From: Clostridium homopropionicum DSM 5847
Lineage (GTDB): Bacteria > Bacillota > Clostridia > Clostridiales > Clostridiaceae
Length of the DNA: 64,000 nt
Reading direction: 5' to 3'
NCBI RefSeq assembly: GCF_001263795.1
Contig: NZ_LHUR01000022.1
Span: 310,001-374,000 of the forward strand
Shown here: in pieces, positions 49,337 through 60,815 of the stretch
Layout of the letters: every line of letters starts with the position of its first letter
Position numbering within the stretch: the first letter of the stretch is position 1
Translations under genes and position numbers: made by a program
The notes under the pieces: generated by a model
Databases searched by the model: none
Seen by the model: the letters and a program-made list of their open reading frames with translations, nothing else
What the model was told of the DNA's origin: nothing

Positions 49337-49576
49337 TTATTTTGTCACTAATGCTACAGCCGCTCCAACTTCAATACCACATAGAACTCCTAATTCTTTC
49401 ATAGTTTCTACATAATTTATTTGGAGTGATTTTTCGTTGGCTAGTTTTATTACAGGAGTAGTTAGTTTCGCATCAGCATCTTTTGCTACATATAAGCATT
49501 TTCCACGATCACTTTTTATGCTTTTAAGTGATTGCTTTATACCAATGACTTTTTCACCTTCTATCCTATTTACCAT
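49337..49576 (-). CDS. L7Ae-family ribosomal protein (YbxF-like)
   Basis: 79 residues. L7Ae/L30e fold: KSIKSDRGKCLYVAKDADAKLT, then YVETMKELGVLCGIEVGAAVALV matches the K-turn-binding helix of YbxF/YlxQ proteins. Bacillus YbxF sits at the same place between rpoC and rpsL and binds kink-turn RNAs. First gene of the str operon here. Confidence 0.9.
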   Translation of the reverse strand: MVNRIEGEKVIGIKQSLKSIKSDRGKCLYVAKDADAKLTTPVIKLANEKSLQINYVETMKELGVLCGIEVGAAVALVTK

Positions 49577-49601
49577 CCACTAACCTCCTTATAACATTAT
49601 G

Positions 49602-49630
49602 TTAGAGACAAGGAATAACCCTGTCTCTAA
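49602..49630 (-). promoter_or_regulatory. Leader hairpin of the L7Ae-rpsL operon
   Basis: 12 bp stem TTAGAGACAAGG/CCCTGTCTCTAA with one mismatch and a 5-base loop, between the promoter and the L7Ae-like start. No U-tract, so not an obvious terminator. Could be a protein-binding or mRNA-stabilising element. Confidence 0.5.
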
Positions 49631-49654
49631 TCATTAACATCACATACAAAATGT

Positions 49655-49683
49655 ATTTTAACATTTTACGTTGGCTATGTCAA
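49655..49683 (-). promoter_or_regulatory. Sigma-A promoter for the str operon
   Basis: Minus strand TTGACA (49678-49683), 17-base spacer, TAAAAT (49655-49660), starting 12 bp after the rpoC stop. No terminator separates rpoC from it, so readthrough may add to expression. Confidence 0.88.
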
Positions 49684-49694
49684 TAAAATGAATA

Positions 49695-52600
49695 TTAAGC
49701 CTCGTTAATATTTGTTACTTCTTCTACATTTTCATTTTTGTCAGTATTTAATTTTATTGATCTGTATTTCATCATACCAGTTCCAGCAGGTATTAACTTA
49801 CCAATTATTACGTTCTCCTTTAATCCTAATAAAGGATCAACTTTGCCTTTTATTGCTGCATCAGTAAGTACTCTTGTAGTTTCTTGGAATGATGCTGCTG
49901 AAAGGAATGAGTCAGTTGCAAGAGCTGCTTTTGTGATTCCTAGTAATGCTATATCTCCAGTAGCTTCTTCTCCACCTTCAACTCTTACTTTATCATTCAT
50001 TTCATTGAAGTCAAAAATATCAACTAAAGTTCCTGGAAGTAAATCAGTATCCCCTGACTCTTTTATTTTTACTTTTCTAGTCATTTGTCTTATTACTACT
50101 TCTAAGTGTTTATCATTTATATCAACGCCTTGAAGTCTGTAAACTTTTTGAACTTCTGACAATAAGTAATTTTTAACTTCCTTAGGTCCTTTTATAGCTA
50201 TTATATCATGAGGGTTAACTGAACCTTCTGTTATTTCATCTCCAGCTTCAATTTTCTGTCCATTTGTTACTTTTATTCTAGATCCAAATGGTATATCGTA
50301 ACTCTTTTGCTCTCCCTCATCATCCATTACATGAACAATTCTCTTCTTTTTAGTTTCTTCAATTTTAACTGTACCTGCTAATTCAGAAATTATAGCAAGA
50401 CCCTTTGGCTTTCTAGCTTCGAATAACTCCTCAACTCTTGGAAGACCTTGAGTTATATCAGCACCAGCAACTCCTCCTGTATGGAATGTTCTCATTGTAA
50501 GCTGAGTTCCAGGTTCACCTATTGATTGAGCAGCTATAATACCTACCGCTTCACCAATATTAATCTTAGTAGCTGTTGCCATGTTCATTCCATAGCACTT
50601 AGCACAAACTCCATGCTTTGACTTACATGTAAATACAGATCTTATTCTAACTTTTTTAACACCTGTAGCAGCTACTTTTTCTGCTAAGTCAATATTCATG
50701 TAAGAGTCTTTGACTACTAGAACTTCTCCAGTTGTAGGATCTATGATATCTTCTGCTGAATATCTTCCGTTTAATCTCTCAGTTAATGATTCAATTACTT
50801 CATTACCTTCTCTTATTTCTTGTACTTCGTATCCTTCTTCAGCGCCGCAATCCTCTTCTCTAACTATTACATCTTGACTTACATCAACCAATCTTCTAGT
50901 TAAATATCCTGAATCGGCTGTCTTTAGAGCTGTATCCGCATTACCTTTTCTAGCTCCGTGAGTTGATATAAAGTATTCTAATACGTCAAGTCCTTCCCTA
51001 AAGGATGCTCTTATAGGCAATTCTATAATTTTTCCTGATGGATTAGCCATAAGTCCTCTCATACCAGCTAATTGCTTAATTTGAGATTTTGAACCTCTGG
51101 CTCCTGAATCAGCCATCATAAATATAGGATTGAATTTATCTAGATTATCCATTAATGCATTTGCAACATCTTCTGTTGTTTGAGTCCATATTTCAATAAC
51201 TCTTTCATATCTTTCATCTTCAGATATAAAACCTCTTCTATACATCTTCTCTATTTTTTCTACTGCAGCATCAGTATCAGCAAGCAACTGATTTTTATTT
51301 CCAGGTACGGTCATGTCTGAAACTGATATTGTTATAGCTCCTATTGATGAATAGTGATATCCTTTAGCTTTGATTTTATCAAGCATTGTAGATGTTATTG
51401 TTGGACCATACTTGTTGTAGCATTTATCTATTATTTTACCTAAATTTTTCTTACTTACTAAGAAGTCTACTTCTAATTTAAATTCATTTTCTGGCTTACT
51501 TCTATCTATAAAACCTAAACCTTGTGGTATTGATTCATTAAATATTATTTTCCCTGGGGTAGTTTCAATTATGCCGTATATAGTTTTCCCGTCTTTAATT
51601 TTAGACATTTTTACTTTTATCTTAGCATGTATATCTACTACACCTGCATTATAAGCCATTAAAACTTCATCAGTGTTAGCAAATACTTTTCCTTCTCCTT
51701 TAGCACCATCTTTATCTAAAGTTAAATAGTAGGATCCTAATACCATATCTTGTGTAGGAACACAAACTGGCTTTCCATCAGATGGCTTTAAGATATTGTT
51801 TGCTGCAAGCATTAAAAATCTAGCTTCAGCTTGAGCTTCTACTGAAAGTGGTACGTGAACAGCCATTTGGTCACCATCAAAGTCCGCATTATATGCTGTA
51901 CATACTAGAGGGTGAAGTTTAATAGCTCTTCCTTCTACAAGGACTGGTTGGAATGCTTGAATTCCAAGTCTATGTAAAGTAGGAGCACGGTTTAATAGTA
52001 CTGGATGCTCAGATATAACCTCTTCAAGCACATCCCATACTTGTGGCATAACACGCTCTACCATCTTTTTAGAACTCTTAATATTATGTGCTGCTCCACT
52101 TTCTACAAGTTTTTTCATTACAAATGGTTTAAATAATTCAAGCGCCATTTCTTTTGGAAGTCCACATTGATACATCTTAAGTTCTGGTCCTACAACTATA
52201 ACTGAACGTCCTGAATAGTCAACACGTTTTCCTAATAGATTTTGTCTAAATCTTCCTTGTTTACCTTTTAGCATGTCAGATAGTGATTTTAGTGGTCTAT
52301 TCCCTGGACCAGTTACTGGTCTGCCTCTTCTACCATTATCTATTAATGCATCTACAGCTTCTTGAAGCATTCTTTTTTCATTTCTAACTATAATATCTGG
52401 TGCTCCTAAATCTAGAAGCTTTTTTAATCTATTATTTCTATTAATTACTCTTCTATAAAGATCATTAAGGTCTGATGTTGCAAATCTTCCTCCATCCAAT
52501 TGAACCATTGGTCTTAAATCTGGTGGAATAACAGGTATTACATCAATAATCATCCACTCTGGTCTATTATTTGACTTTCTGAAAGACTCTACAACTTCCA

Positions 52601-53231
52601 ATCTTCTTATAGTTCTTACTTTCTTTTGACCTGTACTTGTTTTTAAACTTTCTTTTAATTCAATTGAATGTTGCTCTAAGTCTATCTCCCTTAATAAGTT
52701 TTTAATAGCCTCAGCTCCCATTCCAGCTGAAAAAGCATCTTCTCCGTATTTATCTACACTTTCCCTATACTCTTTTTCACTTAGTAATTGTTTTTTAAGT
52801 AATGGCGTTTCTTTAGGGTCTAGCACTATATATGATGCAAAATATAGCACTTTTTCTAAAGATCTTGGTGACATATCTAATATAAGTCCCATTCTTGATG
52901 GTATGCCTTTGAAATACCAAATATGAGATACAGGGGCAGCAAGTTCTATATGCCCCATTCTCTCACGTCTAACCTTAGATTTAGTAACTTCAACTCCGCA
53001 TCTGTCACATACTATACCTTTATATCTAACTCTTTTGTATTTACCGCAGTGACATTCCCAATCTTTAATTGGTCCAAATATTCTCTCACAAAACAATCCG
53101 TCTTTTTCAGGTTTCAAGGTCCTATAGTTAATAGTTTCAGGTTTCTTAACTTCTCCTCTAGACCACTCTCTTATCTGTTCTGGTGAAGCTAAACCAATTT
53201 GCAAAGCCTCAAAATTATTTAATTCTATCAA
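49695..53231 (-). CDS. rpoC: DNA-directed RNA polymerase subunit beta'
   Basis: 1178 residues. The catalytic Mg triad is in [13 protein letters not shown]; the zinc ribbon is at the N-terminus ([20 protein letters not shown]); the bridge helix and trigger loop region ([13 protein letters not shown]) are intact. I place the start at TTG 53231 ([13 protein letters not shown]), eight bases after GGAGG, the normal clostridial N-terminus; the ATG at 53252 would read through two ribosome-site-like stretches. Confidence 0.96.
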   Translation of the reverse strand: MIELNNFEALQIGLASPEQIREWSRGEVKKPETINYRTLKPEKDGLFCERIFGPIKDWECHCGKYKRVRYKGIVCDRCGVEVTKSKVRRERMGHIELAAPVSHIWYFKGIPSRMGLILDMSPRSLEKVLYFASYIVLDPKETPLLKKQLLSEKEYRESVDKYGEDAFSAGMGAEAIKNLLREIDLEQHSIELKESLKTSTGQKKVRTIRRLEVVESFRKSNNRPEWMIIDVIPVIPPDLRPMVQLDGGRFATSDLNDLYRRVINRNNRLKKLLDLGAPDIIVRNEKRMLQEAVDALIDNGRRGRPVTGPGNRPLKSLSDMLKGKQGRFRQNLLGKRVDYSGRSVIVVGPELKMYQCGLPKEMALELFKPFVMKKLVESGAAHNIKSSKKMVERVMPQVWDVLEEVISEHPVLLNRAPTLHRLGIQAFQPVLVEGRAIKLHPLVCTAYNADFDGDQMAVHVPLSVEAQAEARFLMLAANNILKPSDGKPVCVPTQDMVLGSYYLTLDKDGAKGEGKVFANTDEVLMAYNAGVVDIHAKIKVKMSKIKDGKTIYGIIETTPGKIIFNESIPQGLGFIDRSKPENEFKLEVDFLVSKKNLGKIIDKCYNKYGPTITSTMLDKIKAKGYHYSSIGAITISVSDMTVPGNKNQLLADTDAAVEKIEKMYRRGFISEDERYERVIEIWTQTTEDVANALMDNLDKFNPIFMMADSGARGSKSQIKQLAGMRGLMANPSGKIIELPIRASFREGLDVLEYFISTHGARKGNADTALKTADSGYLTRRLVDVSQDVIVREEDCGAEEGYEVQEIREGNEVIESLTERLNGRYSAEDIIDPTTGEVLVVKDSYMNIDLAEKVAATGVKKVRIRSVFTCKSKHGVCAKCYGMNMATATKINIGEAVGIIAAQSIGEPGTQLTMRTFHTGGVAGADITQGLPRVEELFEARKPKGLAIISELAGTVKIEETKKKRIVHVMDDEGEQKSYDIPFGSRIKVTNGQKIEAGDEITEGSVNPHDIIAIKGPKEVKNYLLSEVQKVYRLQGVDINDKHLEVVIRQMTRKVKIKESGDTDLLPGTLVDIFDFNEMNDKVRVEGGEEATGDIALLGITKAALATDSFLSAASFQETTRVLTDAAIKGKVDPLLGLKENVIIGKLIPAGTGMMKYRSIKLNTDKNENVEEVTNINEA

Positions 53232-53251
53232 GGGTAAATCCTCCCTCCGCA

Positions 53252-56200
53252 TTAATGTTCATCATTAAAATCTTCTAGTTCTAGACCGTCTTCAAGCTCA
53301 TCTAATGGTAGTTCATCATAATCTATTTTTAAATCTTCATCAAAATCATCTAAATCTTCATCCACATCTCCTAATTCATCTAGTTCCTCTTCTATGATAT
53401 CATCGCCGTCTATACCAGCACTAGATTTAACAAGAAGAACATCTTCGCTACCTTCAATGTTAATACCCAAATCTTCCATTTCTTCATCAACAGATTCTTT
53501 AATTTTAATCTCTTCATTAGTATCACTAAGTACTCTAACATTTAAGCATAATGCTTGCAATTCTTTTATAAGTACTTTGAAGGATTCAGGTACTCCAGGT
53601 TCAGGAATGTTTTCTCCTTTTACAATGGATTCATAAGTTTTAACTCTACCAACAACGTCGTCAGATTTAACTGTTAAAACTTCTTGAAGTGTATGTGCTG
53701 CTCCATATGCTTCTAGTGCCCAAACTTCCATTTCTCCAAATCTTTGGCCTCCAAATTGAGCCTTTCCACCTAGTGGTTGTTGTGTAACTAAAGAATAAGG
53801 TCCAGTAGATCTTGCATGTATCTTATCATCAACTAAATGATGAAGCTTTAATATATACATATAACCTACTGTAACTCTATTGTCAAATGGTTCTCCAGTT
53901 CTTCCATCGTATAATATAGTCTTACCATCAGCATCATAACCAGCCTCTTGTAATAAGTCTACAATTTCACTTTCAAGAGCTCCTCCAAATACTGGTGTAG
54001 CAATATGCCAACCCATTCCTGCAGCTGCCCATCCTAAATGAACTTCAAGCACTTGACCAATGTTCATACGTGAAGGAACTCCTAATGGATTTAAGCATAT
54101 TTGAAGAGGTCTTCCATCTGGAAGGAATGGCATATCTTCTTCTGGTAGTATTCTAGAGATAACACCTTTATTACCATGTCTACCAGCCATCTTATCTCCA
54201 ACTGATATTTTTCTCTTCTGTGCAATATAACATCTTACTAATTCATTTACTCCAGGAGGAAGTTCATCCCCATTTTCTCTTGTAAATACTTTTACATCAA
54301 CAATTATACCTGCTTCTCCGTGTGGAACTCTTAATGATGTATCTCTTACCTCTCTTGCCTTTTCACCGAATATAGCTCTAAGTAATCTCTCTTCTGCAGT
54401 AAGTTCAGTTTCTCCCTTAGGAGTTACTTTACCAACTAATATATCACCAGATCTTACTTCAGCTCCTATTCTAATAATTCCTCGTTCATCTATGTTCTTT
54501 AATGCATCTTCTCCGACATTAGGTATATCTCTTGTGATTTCTTCAGGTCCTAGTTTTGTATCTCTTGCTTCAGCTTCATACTCTTCTATATGAATAGAAG
54601 TAAATATATCATCACGAACTAATTGCTCAGATACTAGCATAGCATCCTCATAGTTATATCCTTCCCAAGTTATAAATCCAATACGGATATTTTGACCTAA
54701 TGCTATTTCTCCAAAATCAGTTGATGGTCCATCTGCAAGCACATGGCCAACTTTAACTCTCTCTCCCTTATCAACAATAGGTCTTTGAGTTATACATGTT
54801 CCTTGATTTGACCTTTTATACTTTAGAAGTTTGTATTTGTCAATACCACCATCAGAGTCTCTCTTTATTCTTATTTCATTTGCACTTACATAAGTTATTA
54901 CTCCATCATGTTCTGCCTTTGGTAGTACTCCTGAGTCTACAGCCGCTTTATATTCTATTCCTGTTCCTACAATTGGAGCTGCTGGCTTTAATAGTGGAAC
55001 TGCTTGACGCTGCATATTAGATCCCATTAAGGCACGGCTGGCGTCATCATTTTCAAGGAATGGTATCATGGCAGTAGCAACAGATACTATTTGTCTTGGA
55101 GATACATCCATTAAATCTACTTGTTCTTTAGGAACCAATATTATATCTTCTCTTACTCTAACTGTGACTTTGTTATCAATAAAATGTCCTGTTTCATCTA
55201 TTGGTTCTTTTGCCTGAGCAACTAAATATTGATCCTCTTCATCAGCTGTTAAATAGATAATTTTATCAGTTACTCTCATTTCTTTTCTATCAACAACTCT
55301 GTATGGTGTTTCAATAAAACCATATTCATTTACTCTCGCATAGCATGCAAGTGAATTTATTAATCCTATATTTGGTCCTTCTGGTGTTTCTATAGGACAC
55401 ATTCTTCCATAGTGAGAGTGATGAACGTCTCTTACTTCAAATCCAGCTCTTTCTCTTGAAAGTCCCCCTGGTCCTAAGGCTGATAATCTTCTCTTATGTG
55501 TTAATTCTGACAATGGGTTAGTTTGATCCATGAATTGTGAAAGTTGTGAACTTCCAAAGAATTCTTTAATAGCCGCTGCAACTGGTCTAATATTAATTAA
55601 TGCTTGGGGTGTTATAACTTCTTGGTCTTGAATAGTCATTCTTTCCTTAACTACTCTTTCCATTCTTGATAGCCCGATTCTAAATTGGTTTTGAAGTAAT
55701 TCTCCAACAGATCTTAATCTTCTATTTCCTAAATGATCTATGTCATCAATATTTCCAATACCATAAGGTAATCCTAGTTCATAGCTGATTGTAGCATAAA
55801 CATCATCTATTACTATATGTTTTGGAATTAATTCTTGTATATTCTTTTTAATTTCTTCTTTTATTGCATCTTCATCAGTAAAATTATCTAATATTTTCTT
55901 TAGAGTAGGGTAATGCACATGCTCCCTAATTTTTAATTCAGATATATCGAAATCTATAAATTTATGTATGTCTACAAAGTGGTTTCCTATTACTCTAATA
56001 ACTTTATCTTCTACTTGAACATCAACAGCATTTATAGCACAATTTTGAATTTCTAGAGCTTTTTCTCGATCAATAACTTCTCCATTTTGAACAATAATCT
56101 CTCCTGTAAATGGATTAACTACATCTTGTGCTGCAACTTGATTTAAAAGTCTTACATAGATAGATAACTTTTTATTAAACTTATATCTACCAACTCTGGA

Positions 56201-57001
56201 TAAGTCATATCTCTTTGGATCAAAGAATAAAGAATTTATAAGAGAAACTGCACTATCTACAGTTGGTGGTTCACCAGGTCTTAATCTCTTATATATTTCT
56301 AGCAATGCTTCATCTTTAGCTTTTGTATTGTCCTTTTCTATAGTTGCCTTTAATCTTTCTTCTTCTCCAAAATAGTTTATAATATCCACGTCACTTCCTA
56401 AACCTAGAGCTCTTATTAAGATACTTATAGGAAGTTTTCTTGTTTTGTCTATTCTTACATATATTATATCATTAGAGTCTGTTTCGTACTCTAACCATGC
56501 TCCTCTATTTGGAATTACAGTTGAGGAAAAAAGTTTTTTTCCTGTTTTATCTACATTGTATCCATAATATGAGCCTGGAGATCTTACTAATTGACTTACT
56601 ATTACTCTTTCTGCTCCATTAATAACAAATGTTCCTTGCTGTGTCATTAATGGAAAGTCACCCATGAACACTTCTTGTTCTTTTACTTCTCCAGTTTCCT
56701 TGTTAAGTAATCTTACCTTAACCTTCAACGGTGCTGCATAAGTAGCATCTCTTTCTTTACATTCTTCTACAGAATATTTTATAGCATCTCTGTCTAAACT
56801 ATGGTCAATAAACTCTAGTACTAGATTACCTGTGTAATCCTGTATAGGATTAACATCTTCAAAAACTTCCTTTAATCCTTCTTCCCAGAACCAATCATAA
56901 GAGTTCAATTGCACCTCTATAAGGTTAGGCATTGGACATACTTCATTAACTTTTGAAAAACTCATTCTAGTTCTTTTACCAATTTGAATAGGATGTACCA
57001 T
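53252..57001 (-). CDS. rpoB: DNA-directed RNA polymerase subunit beta
   Basis: 1249 residues. Rifampicin-pocket region [47 protein letters not shown] is complete and has the usual sensitive-type residues (Q, D, H, S). The C-terminus carries an acidic extension of about 60 residues ([21 protein letters not shown] and so on), common in clostridia. ATG behind AAGGGGTG. Confidence 0.98.
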   Translation of the reverse strand: MVHPIQIGKRTRMSFSKVNEVCPMPNLIEVQLNSYDWFWEEGLKEVFEDVNPIQDYTGNLVLEFIDHSLDRDAIKYSVEECKERDATYAAPLKVKVRLLNKETGEVKEQEVFMGDFPLMTQQGTFVINGAERVIVSQLVRSPGSYYGYNVDKTGKKLFSSTVIPNRGAWLEYETDSNDIIYVRIDKTRKLPISILIRALGLGSDVDIINYFGEEERLKATIEKDNTKAKDEALLEIYKRLRPGEPPTVDSAVSLINSLFFDPKRYDLSRVGRYKFNKKLSIYVRLLNQVAAQDVVNPFTGEIIVQNGEVIDREKALEIQNCAINAVDVQVEDKVIRVIGNHFVDIHKFIDFDISELKIREHVHYPTLKKILDNFTDEDAIKEEIKKNIQELIPKHIVIDDVYATISYELGLPYGIGNIDDIDHLGNRRLRSVGELLQNQFRIGLSRMERVVKERMTIQDQEVITPQALINIRPVAAAIKEFFGSSQLSQFMDQTNPLSELTHKRRLSALGPGGLSRERAGFEVRDVHHSHYGRMCPIETPEGPNIGLINSLACYARVNEYGFIETPYRVVDRKEMRVTDKIIYLTADEEDQYLVAQAKEPIDETGHFIDNKVTVRVREDIILVPKEQVDLMDVSPRQIVSVATAMIPFLENDDASRALMGSNMQRQAVPLLKPAAPIVGTGIEYKAAVDSGVLPKAEHDGVITYVSANEIRIKRDSDGGIDKYKLLKYKRSNQGTCITQRPIVDKGERVKVGHVLADGPSTDFGEIALGQNIRIGFITWEGYNYEDAMLVSEQLVRDDIFTSIHIEEYEAEARDTKLGPEEITRDIPNVGEDALKNIDERGIIRIGAEVRSGDILVGKVTPKGETELTAEERLLRAIFGEKAREVRDTSLRVPHGEAGIIVDVKVFTRENGDELPPGVNELVRCYIAQKRKISVGDKMAGRHGNKGVISRILPEEDMPFLPDGRPLQICLNPLGVPSRMNIGQVLEVHLGWAAAGMGWHIATPVFGGALESEIVDLLQEAGYDADGKTILYDGRTGEPFDNRVTVGYMYILKLHHLVDDKIHARSTGPYSLVTQQPLGGKAQFGGQRFGEMEVWALEAYGAAHTLQEVLTVKSDDVVGRVKTYESIVKGENIPEPGVPESFKVLIKELQALCLNVRVLSDTNEEIKIKESVDEEMEDLGINIEGSEDVLLVKSSAGIDGDDIIEEELDELGDVDEDLDDFDEDLKIDYDELPLDELEDGLELEDFNDEH

Positions 57002-57166
57002 TAAAATTTCACCCCTTGCGTAATAATAACAAAAAATGTAACACTCTAGGGCTTAAAGTCCTAGATTACACATACTCATCTTGTTAGTATAACCAAAAAT
57101 ATTTAATTAATTCAATTAATGCTAATTTGGGTATACCAAAATATCTATACTTTCATGCAATAAATT

Positions 57167-57195
57167 ATAATATCATAACATAGTACCTATGTCAA
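57167..57195 (-). promoter_or_regulatory. Sigma-A promoter for rpoB-rpoC
   Basis: Minus strand TTGACA (57190-57195), 17-base spacer, TATTAT (57167-57172). The 160-base leader that follows (57002-57166) holds two short stems, TTTGG-GTATA-CCAAA type near 57126-57140 and CTAGG...CCTAG near 57046-57064, but no known regulatory family. Confidence 0.85.
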
Positions 57196-57217
57196 TACTT
57201 ACCTATATAAATTCAAA

Positions 57218-57242
57218 AAAGGCACTTAATATAAGTGCCTTT
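57218..57242 (-). terminator. Terminator after rplL
   Basis: 11 bp stem AAAGGCACTTA/TAAGTGCCTTT with a 3-base loop, 15 bp past the rplL stop; the minus strand continues CCTTTTTTGAATTT. Separates rplJL from rpoBC, which has its own promoter just downstream. Confidence 0.9.
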
Positions 57243-57257
57243 CTTCAAGTCAGATTA

Positions 57258-57623
57258 TTACTTTATTTCTATTGTTGCACCAACTTCTTCAAGTTTTGCT
57301 TTCATATCTTCAGCTGCTTCTTTAGCTACGCCTTCTTTAAGTGTCTTAGGAGCCCCATCAACTATTTCTTTAGCTTCTTTTAATCCTAATCCAGTTAATT
57401 CTCTAACTACTTTTATAACTTTTATCTTTTGAGCACCAGCATTAGCTAATACTACATCAAATTCAGTCTTTTCTTCAACTTCTCCAGCTGCAGCTGGTGC
57501 ACCTGCAACAGCAACTGGTGCTGCAGCACTTACTCCAAATTCTTCTTCACATGCTTTTACTAATTCATTTAATTCTAAAACAGACATTTCTTTTATAGCT
57601 TGAATAATCTCTTCTCTTGTCAT
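57258..57623 (-). CDS. rplL: 50S ribosomal protein L7/L12
   Basis: 121 residues starting [41 protein letters not shown]; Ala/Gly-rich hinge; C-terminal [32 protein letters not shown] that recruits factors. The ATG at 57623 lies behind GGAGGTGC; an ATG 12 codons earlier is rejected because it reads across that site. Confidence 0.97.
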   Translation of the reverse strand: MTREEIIQAIKEMSVLELNELVKACEEEFGVSAAAPVAVAGAPAAAGEVEEKTEFDVVLANAGAQKIKVIKVVRELTGLGLKEAKEIVDGAPKTLKEGVAKEAAEDMKAKLEEVGATIEIK

Positions 57624-57678
57624 TTTAATAGCACCTCCATAATTTTTAAAAAATCTCAATTAGATTGTTTTTTTATTT

Positions 57679-58188
57679 TTACTCTGTTACTTCAGCTGAA
57701 CCATTTTTTTCAGCTATAGCATTTAATAAGTATACTAAGTTTGACATTGGAGCTTTTAAGCTGCCAAGTAGTTTTGCAATAAGAACTTCCTTTGGTGGTA
57801 TTGTTGCAAGTTCTTGTACTTTAGCTTGATCATATACAGCACCTTGAACGATTCCAGCTTTTAATTCTAATTTCTTATGATTTTTAGCAAAATCATTAAG
57901 TATTCTTGCTGGAGCTGTAGCATCATCATATGCTATCGCTATAGATATAGGTCCTTCTAAGTATTGTACGATCCCGTCGATTCCTAATTCTTTAGCAGCA
58001 AGAGTAACTAATGTATTTTTATATACTTTGTATTCTACACCAGCTTCTCTTAATTTCTTTCTAAGCTCTGTATCTTCTTCAACGTTTAATCCTTGATAAC
58101 TAGCAAGTACGACCGCTTCGGCTTTTTCAAGCTTTTCTTTTATTTCTTGAACTTTAGCTTCTTTTAATTGCCTATTTTTGCTTATCAC
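57679..58188 (-). CDS. rplJ: 50S ribosomal protein L10
   Basis: 169 residues from [39 protein letters not shown], a GTG start at 58188, eight bases after GGAGG. A frame open for 24 codons further upstream would run through the attenuator hairpin and is rejected. Forms the stalk base that carries L7/L12 dimers, and autoregulates through its leader. Confidence 0.96.
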   Translation of the reverse strand: MISKNRQLKEAKVQEIKEKLEKAEAVVLASYQGLNVEEDTELRKKLREAGVEYKVYKNTLVTLAAKELGIDGIVQYLEGPISIAIAYDDATAPARILNDFAKNHKKLELKAGIVQGAVYDQAKVQELATIPPKEVLIAKLLGSLKAPMSNLVYLLNAIAEKNGSAEVTE

Positions 58189-58213
58189 TGTAGCCACCTC
58201 CTTAATAAAAATC

Positions 58214-58250
58214 AAAGCCTCTTCGCAGACAGATGCAAAGAGGCTAAAAA
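58214..58250 (-). terminator. Attenuator hairpin in the rplJ leader
   Basis: Stem AGCCTCTTCGC/GCAAAGAGGCT (11 bp, one mismatch), 8-base loop; the minus strand continues TTTGATTTTTATT. Intrinsic terminator at the 3' end of the L10 leader, before the ribosome site. Confidence 0.85.
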
Positions 58251-58345
58251 ATCGACTCACCGAATATTTTAATCCTCGGTAGGTTGGGTTCCGTTATGCT
58301 TTCGCACCTACTGTCTACGGAGTATTATCTTTTTCAATTTAATAC
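58250..58345 (-). promoter_or_regulatory. L10 ribosomal protein leader
   Basis: On the minus strand the block CCGTAGACAGTAGGTGC-GAAA-GCAT...ACGGAACCCAACCTACCGAGG has the L10(L12)4 binding fold (AGTAGGT pairing ACCTAC, kink-turn-like GGAACCC). This is the known autoregulatory leader of rplJ in bacteria, here coupled to the terminator downstream. Confidence 0.88.
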
Positions 58346-58355
58346 AACATATTTG

Positions 58356-58384
58356 ATTATATCAAAGCTTATCTTTTGGGTCAA
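58356..58384 (-). promoter_or_regulatory. Sigma-A promoter for rplJ-rplL
   Basis: Minus strand TTGACC (58379-58384), 17-base spacer, TATAAT (58356-58361), immediately after the rplA stop at 58387. Confidence 0.85.
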
Positions 58385-58386
58385 GA

Positions 58387-59085
58387 TTAACCTAAAACTT
58401 TTGAAGGATTTATTTTAATTCCTGGGCCCATTGTGCTTGATAATACAACTGATTTAACATATTGTCCTTTTGCAGCTGCTGGTTTAGCTTTGATTACTGC
58501 TTCCATTAACACACTGAAGTTATCAGCAAGTTTTTCAACTCCAAAAGATTTTTTTCCAATTGGAACGTGAACAATAGCAGTTTTATCAACTCTGTATTCA
58601 ACTTTACCAGCTTTAATGTCAGCGATAGCTTTAGCAACATCAAATGTAACAGTACCTGATTTAGGGTTTGGCATTAAACCTTTTGGTCCTAATACTCTAC
58701 CTAATCTTCCTACTAATCCCATCATGTCTGGTGTAGCTACAACTATATCGAATTCAAACCAATTTTCTTTTTGGATTTTATCAATGAATTCTTCTGCTCC
58801 AACATAATCTGCACCTGCAGCTTCAGCTTCCTTAACTTTATCACCTTTAGCAAAAACTAAAACTCTAACTACTTTACCAGTTCCATGCGGAAGCACTACT
58901 GCTCCTCTAACTTGTTGATCTGCGTGTCTTGGATCTACACCAAGTCTTACAGATAACTCAATAGTTTCATCGAATTTTGCTTTAGCTGTTTTTAAAGTAA
59001 GGTCTATAGCTTCAGAAGGTGTATATAAAGTGTTCTTATCTATAAGCTTAACACTCTCTAAGTAATTTTTACCTTGTTTTGCCAT
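58387..59085 (-). CDS. rplA: 50S ribosomal protein L1
   Basis: 232 residues: [53 protein letters not shown] and [22 protein letters not shown]. Forms the mobile stalk at the E site and represses its own operon by binding leader mimics of 23S rRNA; such motifs precede both rplK and rplA here. Confidence 0.98.
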   Translation of the reverse strand: MAKQGKNYLESVKLIDKNTLYTPSEAIDLTLKTAKAKFDETIELSVRLGVDPRHADQQVRGAVVLPHGTGKVVRVLVFAKGDKVKEAEAAGADYVGAEEFIDKIQKENWFEFDIVVATPDMMGLVGRLGRVLGPKGLMPNPKSGTVTFDVAKAIADIKAGKVEYRVDKTAIVHVPIGKKSFGVEKLADNFSVLMEAVIKAKPAAAKGQYVKSVVLSSTMGPGIKINPSKVLG

Positions 59086-59098
59086 TTTCTTACCTCCT

Positions 59099-59127
59099 TG
59101 TGGTTTTAGCGGTTTTTACCTCCCACT
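59099..59127 (-). promoter_or_regulatory. L1-type operator motif before rplA
   Basis: Minus strand GTGGGAGG-TAAAAA-CCGCTAAAACCACA just before the AAGGAGG of rplA. GTGG pairs CCAC and GG pairs CC, with an asymmetric internal loop, as in the L1-binding element. A similar motif precedes rplK. Confidence 0.65.
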
Positions 59128-59138
59128 AACGATTTATA

Positions 59139-59564
59139 TTATTCTTCAACTGTTACTCCCATACTTCTTGCAGTTCCAGCTATCATACTCATAGCTGCAT
59201 CTATTGATGCTGCATTTAGATCAGGCATTTTTGTTTCAGCTATTTGTCTTAATTGTTCTTTATTGATCTTTGCTACTTTTTTTCTATTTGGTTCTCCTGA
59301 ACCACTTTCTATTCCAGCTGCTTTTTTAATTAAAACTGATGCTGGAGGAGTTTTAAGAATAAAGCTGAAAGATCTATCTTGGTAAACAGAAATTATAACT
59401 GGAACAGTCATTCCTACTTGATCAGCAGTTTTAGCATTGTATTCTTTACAGAATGCCATAATGTTAACTCCGTGTTGTCCAAGCGCTGGTCCAACTGGTG
59501 GTGCTGGAGTTGCCTTTCCTGCTGGAAGTTGAAGCTTTATCATTCCTACTACCTTTTTTGCCAT
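59139..59564 (-). CDS. rplK: 50S ribosomal protein L11
   Basis: 141 residues: [37 protein letters not shown] with the proline-rich N-terminal domain that thiostrepton binds, and [22 protein letters not shown]. GTPase-associated centre. 73 bp after nusG. Confidence 0.98.
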   Translation of the reverse strand: MAKKVVGMIKLQLPAGKATPAPPVGPALGQHGVNIMAFCKEYNAKTADQVGMTVPVIISVYQDRSFSFILKTPPASVLIKKAAGIESGSGEPNRKKVAKINKEQLRQIAETKMPDLNAASIDAAMSMIAGTARSMGVTVEE

Positions 59565-59582
59565 AGTTTACACCTCCTCATA

Positions 59583-59612
59583 TGTGGTAATGCGAGCATA
59601 AGCTCTCCCACT
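59583..59612 (-). promoter_or_regulatory. L1-type operator motif before rplK
   Basis: Minus strand AGTGGGAGAGC-TTAT-GCTCGCATTACCACA just before the GAGGAGGTG of rplK. GTGG/CCAC closing pair, asymmetric loop, then GAGC/GCTC stem; same plan as the rplA motif, and the form seen before rplK in many Firmicutes. Confidence 0.7.
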
Positions 59613-59637
59613 TTATAAGACTAAGTCTTATAGTAGG

Positions 59638-60162
59638 TTAGTCTAATTTTTCTATTTGGTTAAAATTTAGTTCAACAGGTGTTTCCCTGCCAAACATATT
59701 AACTAACGCTTTAATTTTTTGTTTTTCAAGATTAATCTCTTGTATTATTGCAACAAAGTTTTTCAATGGTCCAGAAACCACTTGAACACTCTCTCCTACA
59801 GAAACATCTATACTCACAGTATTGCTTTCGGCAATTCCCATAGTTGCTACTTCTTCATCGGTAAGAGGAACTGGCTTTGATCCAGGACCTACAAATCCAG
59901 TAACTCCTCTAGTATTTCTAACTATGTACCAAGAATCATCTGACATTATCATTTTTACAAGTACATATCCCGGAAACACTTTTTTCTGAGTTATCTTTTT
60001 CTTTCCATCTTTAACTTCAACTACTTCTTCCATAGGGACTTGTATGTCGTGAACTAATTCATGTAACCCTCTATTATCAATTGTTTTTTCTAAATTCATT
60101 TTCACCTTATTCTCATAACCTGAATAAGTATGAACAACATACCATCTAGCTTTTTCTGCCAT
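59638..60162 (-). CDS. nusG: Transcription termination/antitermination factor NusG
   Basis: 174 residues. NGN domain starts KARWYVVHTYSGYENKVKMNLEKTI and includes VFPGYVLVKMIMSDDSWYIVRNTRGVTGFVG; the C-terminal KOW domain is GESVQVVSGPLKNFVAIIQEI. Binds RNA polymerase and S10. 45 bp after secE. Confidence 0.98.
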   Translation of the reverse strand: MAEKARWYVVHTYSGYENKVKMNLEKTIDNRGLHELVHDIQVPMEEVVEVKDGKKKITQKKVFPGYVLVKMIMSDDSWYIVRNTRGVTGFVGPGSKPVPLTDEEVATMGIAESNTVSIDVSVGESVQVVSGPLKNFVAIIQEINLEKQKIKALVNMFGRETPVELNFNQIEKLD

Positions 60163-60207
60163 AATTTTAGGATGAGGTAATCCTCATTCCTACCTCCCTT
60201 TTTTTAT

Positions 60208-60429
60208 TTATTTACTGAATATCAACTTATATAGACTACTTAAGCCATAGTCCATTGCTCCTATTAGCACTGCGCTAACAGCACAAAAAAGTAACACTAT
60301 TATGGTAGATTTTTTAATATCCTTTTTAGGCGGCCAAGTTATTCTTTTAGTTTCTGCCTTCACTTCCATCAAAAACTTGCCCAGTCCTTTTGATGATTCT
60401 CCTACTTGTTTCTTTTCATTCAAAGCCAT
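60208..60429 (-). CDS. secE: Preprotein translocase subunit SecE
   Basis: 73 residues with one membrane helix (STIIVLLFCAVSAVLIGAMDYGLSSLY) and the amphipathic ITWPPKKDIKKST segment before it. The ATG at 60429 follows GGGGATG; a GTG three codons upstream is too close to it. Between rpmG and nusG as in most Firmicutes. Confidence 0.95.
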   Translation of the reverse strand: MALNEKKQVGESSKGLGKFLMEVKAETKRITWPPKKDIKKSTIIVLLFCAVSAVLIGAMDYGLSSLYKLIFSK

Positions 60430-60469
60430 TTTATTCACATCCCCAGCCTTTATTAGTGAATACTAGCAA

Positions 60470-60619
60470 CTACTTTGTTTCTTTGTGAAGTGTGTGGTTG
60501 CGGCAGAACTTGCAATACTTTCTCATTTCTAATCTTTCAGGATTATTTTTCTTGTTCTTCATTGTATTGTAATTTCTTTGTTTACATTCTGTACAAGCTA
60601 AAGTTACTTTCACTCTCAC
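60470..60619 (-). CDS. rpmG: 50S ribosomal protein L33, zinc-binding form
   Basis: 49 residues: [25 protein letters not shown]... ending [11 protein letters not shown]. Two CxxC pairs (9/12 and 36/39) bind zinc. GTG start at 60619, eight bases after GGAGG. First gene of rpmG-secE-nusG-rplK-rplA. Confidence 0.95.
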   Translation of the reverse strand: MRVKVTLACTECKQRNYNTMKNKKNNPERLEMRKYCKFCRNHTLHKETK

Positions 60620-60717
60620 AATCTACACCTCCTGATTCTGCGTACACACACAGACATGCTACATTTATTAGTATACTGTTAAGTACAATTTTTATCATTC
60701 TTGAGTGTCACTTAACA

Positions 60718-60746
60718 AACTTATCACAAGTTGCTGTATATGTCAA
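60718..60746 (-). promoter_or_regulatory. Promoter for rpmG-secE-nusG
   Basis: Minus strand TTGACA (60741-60746), 17-base spacer, TAAGTT (60718-60723); -35 consensus, weak -10. Confidence 0.55.
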
Positions 60747-60815
60747 CTTATTTTTCTATACCCAATTTTCAAGTATATAACTATTTTCTTGTATGTTTTT
60801 TATGATTTATATTTA

